Of a stretch of 64,000 nt of DNA, positions 48,415 through 60,759 are shown one piece after another; positions within the stretch are counted from its first letter, which is position 1, and every line of letters starts with the position of its first letter. The stretch spans positions 57,545,220 to 57,609,219 of the forward strand of contig CM035232.1 of assembly GCA_020226215.1 (NCBI GenBank), in the 5' to 3' direction. The DNA comes from Sindora glabra. Its lineage: Eukaryota; Streptophyta; Magnoliopsida; Fabales; Fabaceae. A program made the position numbers and the translations under genes. The notes under the pieces were generated by a model. That model saw only the letters and a list, made by a program, of their open reading frames with translations, made no database searches and was not told the origin of the DNA.

Positions 48415-48532
48415 GTATATACTTAAATCACATATCAAAAATTATTCTAACAACACATACACAATAAATTCATAATAATAATATCAACCACAATTGTCAT
48501 ACCTTTTATGTGTGGTCATGAATTATCTAGCT

Positions 48533-48942
48533 AACATTAATCAATAAATTCACATTAGTAGTATCTATAGAATATCTAAAACTAAATAATTGCAATAATT
48601 TAGTTTCATGTATTGACTTCAAGGACACATAAACTGAAATTTATCAAAAAGTTCATCCTAACTATCAGGAATATTTCCAAGCATTGTAACAACTTAATTA
48701 ACTATAATTAACCATATTCATGTTTCTAACCAAGCACTGTAATTAACTATAACATTAATCAATAAATTCACATTAGTAGTATCTATAGAATATCTAAAAC
48801 TAAATAATTGCAATAATTTAGTTTCATGTAATGACTTCAAGGACACATAAACTGAAATTTATCAAAAGTTCATCCTAACTATCAGGAATATTTCCAAGCA
48901 CTATAACAACTTAATTAACTATAATTAACCATATTCATGTTT
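48533..48942 (+). repeat. Tandem duplication, period 218 bp
   Basis: aacattaatcaataaattca through gtatctatagaatatctaaa and aggacacataaactgaaatt to aaccatattcatgtttc occurs twice (from 48533 and 48751), nearly identical. It is distantly similar in word order to 38780-38900 and 57030-57105, so it may belong to the same old element. Confidence 0.9.
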
Positions 48943-51918
48943 CCTTTCATTCAAACATAATACAAATATAATGATATCCATGAAATCATATGAAGGTTCA
49001 AATATATAACTTGGATATAAAGTAAAAGGAGATATAAAAATTAGTAAAATAATATTTTAGAGTAAATATATACTCACTTCAAAATGCTAATTCTTCTCAA
49101 GAAACCTTGAAATATCCTAGCTTGGTTTTACTTTTCATGTACCCAACAATATAAGGGGATAAATTATAAGTATAGTAACATTAAATATCTTCAACCTCAA
49201 AACTCCTATCTCAGACCCTAATCATGCTTTTCTAATAGTTTGGAGCATTAATTTCTTATTTTTTTCAAGAAATTAAAATTTAAGATATTAAAGATGGTTT
49301 CTTAAATCTAGTTTCTATAAAGAGAAAATTAAAGTTTTAAGCTAAAAAATGATTTACTGTACTCAAGGAGATTACTTTAAACTTTGAAATGGAGGGGAGG
49401 TCGGATTTGTTAGAAAATGATAAGAGTTAGAAGAAACTTCGCTATTGTAACAATTGTGATTCATTTCCATACTCATGAATATCCTTCAATTAGAGCAAGC
49501 ATGCACATAGAAGAAAGACCAACTAGCGGCATAATAACAATAAGGGGTAAGGGTGAAAAAGAAGAAGATGCATGCATAAAATGGAAATAATAAAAGAGTA
49601 GTACAGGTGCTAAAATGAAACAAGGAAGCTAGAGATACCTTTAGTGGGCTTAGGGTTCTAATTCGATGCACCTTATATATAATAGGCTCACTCCCTTAGA
49701 TTTATCTTAACTATTTATTACTCTTACTTCACCTATCCTTTTGGATTTAAACCATTCTTTTTGGATATTTATTCCATCAAATCAAAATTAATTCTATTTT
49801 TTATTAATTCTATTCTCCTAATATTTCCATGTTATAATAGATAAATTAATAAATTTTAAAAATTTAAAAGTAAGTTTTTTGAGGTTTTATAGTTTCTGAA
49901 AAAATCATTACTCAAGCTTAAGAATTTTTTTTTGTAAATTAATATTCCTACGAACATTCAATTATTCATTAATTTATAAGGAGTATCATTTAAAAATAAT
50001 TTGAAGTAAATTCAAAACAAAATTTTAGTTAGATAAATAAAATTTTCAAAGTCATTAATAGAGGTATTAAATTCCTAAATTTTGTTATAAAATGTAAAAT
50101 ATAACATTTATGACAAAATATATACATATATATAATTTATTAAATCTCTCAAAGTTTGGTTCAACATGAAAATTTTTAAGTTATATAATTGTTTAAAAAT
50201 AATATTTTGAGAAAGGATTTGAATTAATGAAAATAAAATAAAAACATTAAAATGTAAATTCAGATATTACTAAAAATTTTAAATATTAGTTGGGATGTTA
50301 TAAATTTTCCTCCTTTAAAATGAATTGATCATTGAATTTTGGAAGTATTATGCTATAAGAAAGGTCAAAAGAAACATGAATGGAATAAAAAATACATTAC
50401 TTATAATTATAAGAGATAACACTATAACTATTCACATTGCTTAAAAAAATACCTTATCTTGCCTAATAATCTGTCTAATTTGTTTTGTTCTAACAATCCT
50501 AATTATTTAATTTATGATTAATATGATTTCACCCCTTTTCCATCACCAAGATTAGTTATCTAATTTTATCAGTTTATAAGGTTACTTCTTGTTCTTAGAG
50601 GCTATATAAGTTATAGGGACAATGTAATGTATATAGGCATCTATCTACATACATGAATGTGTTAGTTTATTAAACTAAGGCAATATCACCAAATGTCCAA
50701 GAAAAGTTAATATATCAACCTCTTTATCAACATTATGAAAATAAACAAACTTCTCCTCCCTTACTAAACTTGAGCTTAGTGGGCTTCCTCCAATGATTCG
50801 AGTAAAAAAATACACACACACACTAAAATAAGTTTACTCTCTAATACCGTCCATAAAGTAATATATAGATTATCATATCCCTAATTAGAAATCCACTTCA
50901 TTTTATTCATCCATATTCACATTCAATTCATTATATTTACTATCCATCTTTTATGGTGAACTCATCTTAATCATAGTGGCATTGTATTTGAAATTTCATC
51001 ATTAAATTTATAGATAATTACATCATTATATTAAATATTAAGTATATATACAACTACTAAAGTGATACATAGATGCAATGTTATTAAACTTCATAAAGAC
51101 TCCTATTTAATCATGAATGAATTATTAAAATGGTTTAAATATATTTTTTGTCTCCTTAATATATAGATTGTTTGTGATTACTCTTAAAATGTTTATTTAA
51201 GTTTGCTCCCCCTAATATGCATTTTTAGCTAAAGTTAGTCCTTTTAGAAAATAGTCGTTTGAATTCTAACATTTCTACCGATATGGTTAAGAGAACACTA
51301 ACCTAGTTAGCCAACATGGATCCTTAATTAGGTCCATTACATTCACGTGCCACACACATGACCTTCTCCCCTTTATGTGCCATCAGATTTTTTAATTTTC
51401 AAAAAGGAAAATTTGTATTTGTTTATGTGAAAATCTAAAATTAAAAATAATGAAATTCGATGTTAATGAAATTAAAAAAACAAGAATTAAATGGAGAAAA
51501 TCCAAAAATTTGAAACACAAACATTCGAACCCCAAAATCTCAATGTTGAAACATTAACCCCGAGTCCTAATATTTGCTACGTCGACAGCAACAAGGAGGA
51601 TCAAAGAGGGCTAAGGAATGGCCAACAGCGAATGGGGTTTGGATGGTTGGTTTGATGACCACACCTGAGTATTGCTTGAGGTAGTTCTTAATATCAATTC
51701 TCCAAGATATCAACTCATAAGATTTGAAGTTAGGCTTTATCTATAGATTGCTTGGTAGGTGCAATTCAAATACAAATGTACTTTAGAGAAGTTTTCATTT
51801 TTATCAAAATGGGCATATTTGTACTCCAATTTAAGGAACCATGAATATTTTGGAAATTAAAGTGGAGTAATAAAAGGGAAATTACATGTGAACTAGAAAC
51901 AAAATTCAAGACTTTATA
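48943..51918. other. AT-rich intergenic DNA, no gene seen
   Basis: No conserved protein. A mixed patch near 49490-49680 and another near 51280-51660 have gene-like composition but no recognisable product. 51130-51200 (ggtttaaatatattttttgt with tccttaatat) resembles termini of common plant DNA transposons, but no partner end was found. Confidence 0.45.
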
Positions 51919-52316
51919 TAAAAGCAAACACCCAGTAAGATTAAAGTCAAACCCAACAAAACACAACCCACATGTCGTATGTTCCCTAAGGAGAATACCA
52001 AAGACGACAATAGCAATAAATGTTATGGCATTGTTGATGGGCTCAACAAAAGAAATGACAACATTACCAAGAATAGCAAAGAAGGTAGTTGATGCAGAAA
52101 AATTTATAGAAAAGGGAATAGTGTATTGCCAAATAGAAAAAAGCTTAAGCCAATTTTTGAAGGAAAAGAGGAACTTGTAGGCAGGACATGAGAAATAGGA
52201 TGGGTTTGATAAGGAAGAGGATTTAAGAGCTCGATGCCAAAGCAAAGCACCACGATGCATGAGTCATGCAACATGACAGTGTTGGTGGTACCCCATACCA
52301 GACACACTGCGATCAT
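51919..52316 (-). pseudogene. TMEM234-like membrane protein, frameshifted copy
   Basis: The minus strand encodes, in two frames, a protein of the TMEM234 (UPF0546) family of small four-helix membrane proteins of unknown role. It begins near EKMIAVCLVWGTTNTVM (52316-52274). A short insertion of about 14 bp bounded by CATG words shifts the frame, and homology resumes with MHRGALLWHRALKSSS (52260). It then runs through FKNWLKLFSIWQYTIPF, FSASTTFFAILG, EPINNAITFIAIVVFGILL and GLCFVGFDF before decaying. The whole family length is covered without introns, suggesting a processed copy, although no poly-A tail or target duplication is evident. Several polar changes in the helices also suggest decay. 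Confidence 0.75.
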
Positions 52317-52811
52317 TTTCTCTATGTTTCCCTCAATGTCTTCTCTTTTGTGGACTGTCACCATGATTCATAAAGGGCTGAGGGTGATAACTTTGAATGA
52401 TGATGTTTTTAATGGCCGTGTTAAAGCTAATCTTATTGCTTACTCATCGACTCTCGTTTTATCCAAGTGAGTTTGTCAAGTAGGTTTTCAGTGTGCCATA
52501 CTGGCATTTTCGTTTGAATACAGAAGGAAGTCAACTAAATAGATTAACCTCATCTTAAAATGAATATTAAAAGAATCAAAATGGAATAAATATTTTAAAA
52601 GGATAAAAAAGTTTATCACAACTACTCTTCAATTCTCATAATAATTCTAATTTGATTAATACTTATTCCTTGGAAATTTCATTATCTTGATTATAATTGA
52701 CAGCATTCATGTATGCCATACACATGAATGTTAGAATCATGCACTTACATTGTTTTTCAAAACTCTATAGAATTAAATAAAACTAAATAATTAGAGGAAT
52801 ACTTGCTTATA

Positions 52812-52860
52812 CAGTCAATTATATGTTGACTATCATAATTGATTATAAATCATTACAAAA
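52812..52860. repeat. Palindrome-variant cluster 1-like site
   Basis: cagtcaattatatgttgac followed by tatcataattgattat repeats the TAGTYRACTA-like core seen at 36.1 and 36.9 kb. Confidence 0.4.
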
Positions 52861-53783
52861 TTTAGTTTAAAGGAATAAAGATATGGAGAAAAGAAAAAAA
52901 GGTCAATGATATTCATGCTTATATATACTAACTACTAATAACAAACTCATAGCATATGATTTGTTAAACTTTTAATTGTCCATCACCTTTATTTTGATCG
53001 ATTTTCAACATAAATTAACAAGTTGATTTAAACAAATAGTTTATTTACTTAATAATGTTAAGGGTAAAGAAAGTTTTGAAGATAACAGTTCTATTAAAAC
53101 TAAGTAGTCTTTCCAAACTTGACAATCTTATACACAAAATAAGAAATATCCTACATACAATTTATAATAAAACATATATCCAGTCTAATATTTAGTGAAA
53201 AGAAAGAAGAGGGACACGAAATCATCAAGAATACATAACATAACAATATGGAAAAATTATTCTTAAGCAATCATATAACATAAAATAATTTGATCTCACG
53301 CTAGAAGAAACATTATTTTGATTCTCTGGAAAGTATGGAGGAGGGTAGCGTAGGAAATTTCAATAATAATGTTGTTGGAAAGAAACCTACTGTAAAATTA
53401 GACAAGATATGTTAGGTGATTAAAGAATTAAATAAAAAAAAAAGTGTTTCTCTTAAAGAGCAAAAAAGCATCTCTTTAAGTTATAAACCTCATCGTTAAG
53501 TCTAATAGAGTCAAGAATGATTAATTTAATCCTAGTGGAGTACTTCATATACAATATAAATATCTTCTAAAATTTTTATATTTAAACCAAGTCATCTAAT
53601 TCAAACAAGAAAATTAGCTAAGAATCTATTCCATAGCTCTCATAAAATAGTTTAAAGTTAGAATTTATGAGTAAATTGTTATATAAATTTATTGGTGTTT
53701 ATGTTATATTATTACTTATCATTTCTAAATCAATGCTAAATATAATCATTTTAATGAATGTTTATCTACCAACCTCATATCTA

Positions 53784-54487
53784 GGCTCCATTTTATGTAA
53801 ATAACTAATAAGTTAATTAGTAACTAATAAATTAACTGATAATTGATAACTTATAATTAATAGGTAATAGTTGATAGATTAGCTGATTGTATACAAAATA
53901 TTTGAAAAATTACTTGCTAAATTAGTTAAAATTATAAAAGGACATAAAAGAATATATTAATAGAAATAGATATCTAATTAAAATAATTCATATTTATCTA
54001 AAAATTAAATTATATTAATACAATAAATATGTTTAAAAATAAAAATATACTATCTAGCTTTTAATTTATAAATTTATATATTTATTTATCTACATAATTT
54101 TTATTTTATTATTTATAATAGAAATATAATTACTTAATTATATTTTATGATATTATATGTTTATTTACATACATATTTATAGTTTAAAATTAAAATGTTA
54201 TATTAAAATTAAATTAATTATATTTTATAAAAAAAATATAAAAAATATTTAGGTTTATGTTATGAAGAACATAAGTTGTAAATTAATAAAAAGAATAAAG
54301 ATAAATTTAAAAAAAAATTGAAGATGTAGTAGCTTATAAGTTATAAGGTAATTAAGGTAACTTATCAAATCAAAAATTTTTTTTTCCTAATAAGTTAATG
54401 TGCAAAACACTTCTAAAAGTTAGCTTATAATTTATTAATCAAGTCAGTATGATATAACTTAACTTATTTGTTATGAGAAATGGAGCC
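53784..54487. mobile_element. 704-bp TIR element (MITE), superfamily uncertain
   Basis: The left end GGCTCCATTTTATGTAA and the right end, read inward as GGCTCCATTTCTCATAA, are inverted repeats followed by ATAAGTTAA on both sides. Flanks are CTA (53781-53783) and TTA (54488-54490), compatible with a diverged 3-bp target duplication of PIF/Harbinger type. Subterminal gttaattagtaactaataa words repeat. No coding capacity. Confidence 0.7.
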
Positions 54488-54675
54488 TTAGTAACATGTC
54501 CAGACCTTTATTTTTTAGCACCAATTGACGAAACATTACATTCATATAATATTTCCAAATTAAAAATTGAACAATGAATTTCTAAATAACATTTGATTAA
54601 TATACATATATATAAAGCATATTATGGACAGGTTTTTCTCCACATTATCACAACATAATAAATTCTAGATATATA

Positions 54676-54895
54676 AGGCCATACTTAAGTATGTACTTAA
54701 ATATGGGGTACAAAATAAGCTTTTCCCTCATACTTGAGTATGTACTCACATTCAAACATTTAGAAAATAGCCATTAAGTAGCATACCTGAGTATATATTT
54801 GTTTGTGGCTATCTATAGAATAACCCATCTTGGGTACTTGAGTATACTTATCTAAAATTGAATCTTGGGATTATACTCGAGTAGTGCCGCAAATT
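54676..54895. repeat. Palindrome-variant cluster 2 (TACTTGAGTA type)
   Basis: Within 220 bp: atacttaagtatgtacttaa, atacttgagtatgtactcac, atacctgagtatatat, gtacttgagtatactt and atactcgagtagt. All are variants of a TACTYRAGTA palindrome, separated by ordinary sequence. Confidence 0.65.
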
Positions 54896-56079
54896 TGCAA
54901 AAAATTTAGAAAACAACTTACTTGTAGTTTACACATTTCCATTGCTTAAAATCCAACATAATTTTATCATCTTTACTTATTTCAAAACAATCAACCTTAT
55001 TAAATCATACAATAATATGTTAGGTTCACATAAATTTATTAATTTTTAAACATAAGCATAAAAACATCCAAATCCAACAATGATAAATCAAATTCTCTTA
55101 ATTTAAGCATATTACTTATAAATTTTATATTTCTAGCAATATTAATTAACAAGTTAACCTTTTCTTAATCATTCACCACTTACTTTTTTCTTTTTATTTT
55201 TTTTCATTATTTTCTTTGCATAGTCATAAAGTTGTTAATTTAGGATTATTAGGTTCTCGCTGTAATATTACACTACCTCTCCACTTTCATGCAAGTTAAT
55301 CCCATCATATGATCTATAGTAAATACTAATACAATCTAAATTCCTAAAAGTTCCCAACTATCATGCTCTTGTGCAATTTAATCATTATAACTCATTCCCT
55401 ACTTATATTTAACAAGTTTTAGATCAAGAAGATATTGTATTTTTTACTACTGCTATTTATATGCTTTTTGGATATTTGTAACTAATAACAAACATATTCC
55501 TCATTTTCAAATCACTTTACATAAATTCATCATATAATAAGTTTTATTCATAAACTAACAACATAAAAAATATTACAAATTCAAAAAGAGTTTTCATATG
55601 TTGTAGGTGATATGTATACCACCTCAAGTTCGATCAATCGAACTATCATTCTACAATTCAAAAGTAGCTATGCAAATTATACTGAGAATTGATCGAATTC
55701 TTTTAATTAGGTAGTACTATGAATAATGTGATAACATATTATTCCATCTACTAGCATTATAGCCCGTTAACTATCTCTAGTTACATCTTCACATAAGTAA
55801 GCAATGTAATTATAACCATTTTTCAAGCTATTATTAATAATTTTTCCCAAAGAATAAATTATAAGCAATCTAGTATGGAATAATATATAAATACAATTTT
55901 TAATTATAGAAATTTATAGAAATCCAAGGCATAACTCAAAATCTAGTCTGATCATACTATCATTTGTAATTGTTACTTGTATAAATATAAATTCCTAGTA
56001 TGTTTATCCAAGTTTAATAGTTAGAGATTCTTAGCATATGCATCCCAGAGCTAAGACCATGTTCTGATATCAATTTTAT

Positions 56080-57105
56080 CATGACCTAACTTGATTATGA
56101 CCAACTTGGAAACTATTAATTGGTTCCACTAGTATAACTAGACAATAATACAAGCTATGGACAAAGTTCCTTCTATATTATCGACTCCTAAAGAAGGGTA
56201 TTTCCCAAATCACAAATGTAAATCTATGAAACTATAGACTTACTCCATGAAATGTAAAAGAATATGTTTAATATTCATATGCAACACTCTACAAAAGATA
56301 AATATAGCTAGCTTTTCTCCAACTATCAATTAATATAAACAAGTACCTTGGACTTCCCATTGAATTGCCTAACTTAGAAATATAGGTTAAGCCTAAAAAT
56401 ATTAAAAGTAAAATAAAAGAATAAGTTTTATAAACTTAATAAGTTTATCTTTACATGGATATTGTTCAAAATCTACAAGGATAAATAAATTAATCTAAAT
56501 GTATTAAATTAAAATAAGTATTCACACTCTTACCAAGTTCCATACATGAGCTTTTTAGTTAACTAGGAATGTATACATATTATGTTTTCTCACTTGCAAT
56601 TATATCGACACCTTATCCTTTATCGTCATGATTTCCATAGAAAATATCAAATAACCACACACTCATATTGGTTCACACATGTAAATACTAGCCAATTACA
56701 CTTATAATTCTATAATCATTATACATAATAAGAATAAGTATGCATTAAGAAGATAATAAAACCTTCTTTTAACTCCCGAATCTCTAATACCCCTCACAAA
56801 TGATATCTTTATGCTTCCAAGATTTGCCTTGTACCTCTCACAAATGAGCATATAGATTTGGTGTAATAATCACATCCCAATATAATCATTTCTTCCTCTA
56901 ATTACAATCGTAAATAATCATGCTCATTAGCATTATACAATTCAATTTATTTGTCACAATTCATATCTGATCATACATTTATAACATAATCACAATACTA
57001 ACATTAATAGTAACCCTTTCATGTGAGGCTTCAAACTATACAATCAACATCAATCAATTTAAATTTATAGAATCTATTTAAAATGTCTAAAACTATACAA
57101 TTTCT
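56080..57105 (+). repeat. Long direct repeat, copy 2 (partner 37750-38890)
   Basis: Same ordered words as copy 1, without the 93-bp tandem duplication. The two copies lie about 18.3 kb apart, or about 9.1 kb if the young copia insertion is subtracted. Confidence 0.85.
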
Positions 57106-58390
57106 ATACAAAGAAGACTCAATTAATTAATAAGTGTGATAAATCTTTGTATCATATTTTTAATAAATTTAACATCATTCATTTTAAATAGTTCATATTG
57201 ATATAAAGTGTATACATTTTGCTTTCTCTAACTTCTATAGTTCTTATGTAAGTTACTTCAAGAACATCTCACATTTCTTTGCTATCAAGCAATTAAAAAC
57301 TCTTTTATACTAATTAGGCTATAAAGAATTTGATAGAATCTACTTAATCTTGAAGTGGAGTTAATTTTTTTTATCATCATCACTCCAATCAACTCTTAGT
57401 TTTAAAACATCAATATTATTTTCTTTCTTGGTTAGTAGATTATATCCTTTCTTAATTAATTCTCACGCATCAAGATTAGTAGCTTCTATAAAATTTTTCA
57501 TCTTTTGTGTCCAATATGTATAATATTATCCATTGAACCCAAAGGTTTATTCAATTAAGGATATTTTGGTAAAATACTAAAATAGAATCCTTTTAAGATC
57601 GTGAAATTCTATCATAAGAGACAAACTCAAATACCAATTGTAGCCAAAGATTCCACCTAAGATAAGGTAAATTAGGTTTTAGTATTTTACCCTTTTTTGA
57701 AAATAAATTCTATTTTACAAAGAATTTCTAAGTAAGTTTCACTTGAAAATAATAGACAAATGATCATCTAATGCAAACATTAACTCGAGCAATTAAGAAT
57801 GAAAACTAGTAACTTCAAATCTAAAAACCAAGTAATATGTAGAAAAATAAAAAGATAAGAATAGAGAAAAATCAAACATAAGGATTTATAATAGTTCGGC
57901 CTTAAAGATCTACCACCCCAAGGAGTTTATCCACTATCAAACCTACTTAACTTGAATTTTGCAAATTCTACTATATCTTCAAGTTTAAACCACTTGAAAA
58001 AGTCTCTACAATATCTATTTTGAATACTAGTCAATTCTTTTGATACCCCTCATTCAAAGAACACTATTCCAAGAGAATCCACATCTTGGAAATCCTAAGG
58101 ATACATCACCTTAAAATGTATAAAAAGAGTGTTTACAATTAGAAAAAATAAGCTCACAATCTCTTATAGTTTGACCACACAATAAAAAGTTAGAAAAGGA
58201 AATTTGAATCTAGTTAGTTTAAAGGATCTGAATCATTGAGAAGCAAGAAATAGGGAAAAGTATGTCAATGTGATAGTGTAAGTTTTGAATGTGTATTTGA
58301 AAACAAGTTCAAATCTTTAAATAAGGGTTGGAACCCTTAAATACCTATTGTACTCTTAATAGAGCCATTATAAATGCATTAGTAAAAAAT
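57106..58390. other. AT-rich DNA, no gene seen
   Basis: Mixed but unrecognised sequence. 57880-58170 has motifs seen in LTR debris (ttataatagttcggcctt, ccaccccaaggag). No open frame of interest. Confidence 0.45.
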
Positions 58391-58394
58391 GATG

Positions 58395-58610
58395 TATTTT
58401 GCAAAGTACTTCTTATGCTAGTAAAAGTTTAAATTACCATAGGATGAAGTGTTTTGTGAAGTACTTCGCCCTACATAGATAAACTTTTGTAAGGTGAAAC
58501 ACTTTGCTAGGTTAGTTTGAAAAAGTTAAGATAGGGCACACAAAGCACTTCATGAAGTGCTTCTTAGGCCTTTTAAAGGGGATGAAACATTTCGTGAAAT
58601 GTTTTGCTAC
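58395..58610. repeat. Palindrome-variant cluster 3 (AAGCACTTCATGAAGTGCTT)
   Basis: Five related sites at intervals of about 45-50 bp: gcaaagtacttctt, gaagtgttttgtgaagtact, gtgaaacactttgc, the perfect 20-bp palindrome AAGCACTTCATGAAGTGCTT (58543-58562) and AAACATTTCGTGAAATGTTT. Confidence 0.75.
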
Positions 58611-59441
58611 CTCTAAGTTTTAATCTTAAAAATAGTTTTGTTTTGAGCTAAATTTCAAGGTGTTTGCAATTGAATTTTCAAGTCATCTACACTATTTTCA
58701 AATGCTTTCTAAATAATTTTTATTTTTAAACCAAAATGATTTTGACCTAAAATTATAATTCCAACATTTTTCATTTTATGATTCATATGAATTAATTTAT
58801 TATGTATTTTCAACAATAAATGATAAAACTATTTGAACCTAAATTCCCTTTTTACGATTAAACCTAGTGATAAAAGATCCTAACTAAAAGTCTTTATCAA
58901 TTTTCCAACCATCTAAAGGTTAATGCAATAAATGATCTTAAATTACATTTAAACATGTTAAAATACTTTGTTATCATTAAAATTAACATTATAATGGGGC
59001 TAAGGCTAACAATTAGAAGCTAAGCACCTAAGAGGGAAAATTTTCCCATAAACACTCTTTCAAAGAAAAGTTTTAAAAGAGTAGCATATTTACTAAAGAT
59101 GAATATACCAATATAGATATAAACTAAATTAAAATCTAGTAAAAAGTCACCTTACTTATTTCCACACCTTTTGCACAAAAAGTTCAATCATAATATCAAT
59201 GCTTTATTTTTTTTTCAATTTCATAAATTAGTCATAGCATTTCAAAAGGAAAGCATATAAATCTCTATGTGACTCCTTTCCAACCTTATCCATTACAAGC
59301 TTATCTTTATCCCTCCTAGTCAACCTTATCCCCCACATATGAGTATATTGATCCAGTGCATAAATTTCATTCATAAATTATCATCAACAAATATGTTCGT
59401 AAATCTCAATATGTACATAATCACCCCTATCATCAACAAAT

Positions 59442-59546
59442 CTTATTCATAGCATAAATTATCAAATTATGAAAATATCATCATAGCATAAACCCTAAAT
59501 CTCATTCATAGCATAAATTATCAAATTATGAAAATATCATCAAGTG
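59442..59546 (+). repeat. Tandem duplication, period about 66 bp
   Basis: atagcataaattatcaaatt followed by atgaaaatatcatca occurs twice with ccctaaatctcattc-type spacer. Confidence 0.8.
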
Positions 59547-59914
59547 CCTTAGCTAGCACTTTAATTTCATGTTTATAAGACAAGCATTTATATAAAAATG
59601 AAAGCTTTAAACAACACATAAATTCAATTATAAATTCATTCCTACATAGCATACATATACCATAATAATCATAACTTAGTTACAAATCATAATCATTATT
59701 GGACATCATAACCGTAACCTAACACATTTTTGCATCATAGCAATGCTCTTTATTTATCTACTAATAAAATGTTATAACATACCTAACTTCATAATAACAA
59801 TTCACATATTAAGGCATAGTTGCATCTTCCCTTAGTCATTCCAACTTATATATCATATAATTATATCATAAATTCTATTTAGAAGGGGGCGTTATGGTAA
59901 AAATTAAAAGTTTG

Positions 59915-60150
59915 ATTTCATGTATCAATTCAGAGCCTTTAATAAATTTCTATAAGGCATGAATTAACTTAAGTTATCCAACCAAATTTTGTGAAGCATA
60001 AATTGATACAAGAATTGATTCAATATAGGCTGAATTAATTGCTAATCAATTCAATTACCCATTTTTGCTTCTATTAATGGTGAATTGATTCATGAATCAA
60101 TTTAGAGCAAGGGTTTTGACATACTGATCTTGATGAATCAATTCACAAAT
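59915..60150. repeat. Palindrome-variant cluster 4 (AATTGATTCATGAATCAATT)
   Basis: Includes ttcatgtatcaattcag, aattgatacaagaattgatt, aattgctaatcaattc, the perfect 20-bp palindrome AATTGATTCATGAATCAATT (60083-60102) and gatgaatcaattcac. It shares the central TTCATGAA with cluster 3. Confidence 0.75.
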
Positions 60151-60759
60151 AATTTTTTACACTTTTGTAGAAAATTTCACTTCATAGGCAAGAAAATTCT
60201 ACCAAATTACATCCTTTATACAATTTTATGTAATTCAATCACTATACAACACCAAAACAACATCTTATATATTAATTTCTACAAATATTTCATATAAAAA
60301 ATCATATTTTATCATTTAATATTAAATTACACAAATATATACCAAAATCTAACTTAACTAAACTAATACATTTAAAATTTATCAAGTTTGTTTTAGAATG
60401 TTTACTAACCAATTATAGAAAAGTCAATAGGTGGAGAAGGTGATGGATTCGCGGTCCCAAATCATCAAGAATAAAAAATTTTAAGTTACTGCTCCTTCAA
60501 TACCATTTTTTTTTAAACAAAACCCTTTTTACCCCATGTAATTGAGATCTCTTAATCATCACCATCTAAAGAAAGGGAAAAGAAGGGAACTTGACAAAGA
60601 TTTAGGATTAAAAGCCATTAGCTTGTTTAAATATAGAGAAGTAGAGGAAGTTAGAGCTTTTCCTAAGGCAAGATAATAAAAGAAACAAATTTAAGTTGTT
60701 TGGGAGGAACGAGAGGTGGGTTGAAGATGGAAAATAAAAAAAGGAAGATGCCCTAAGGG

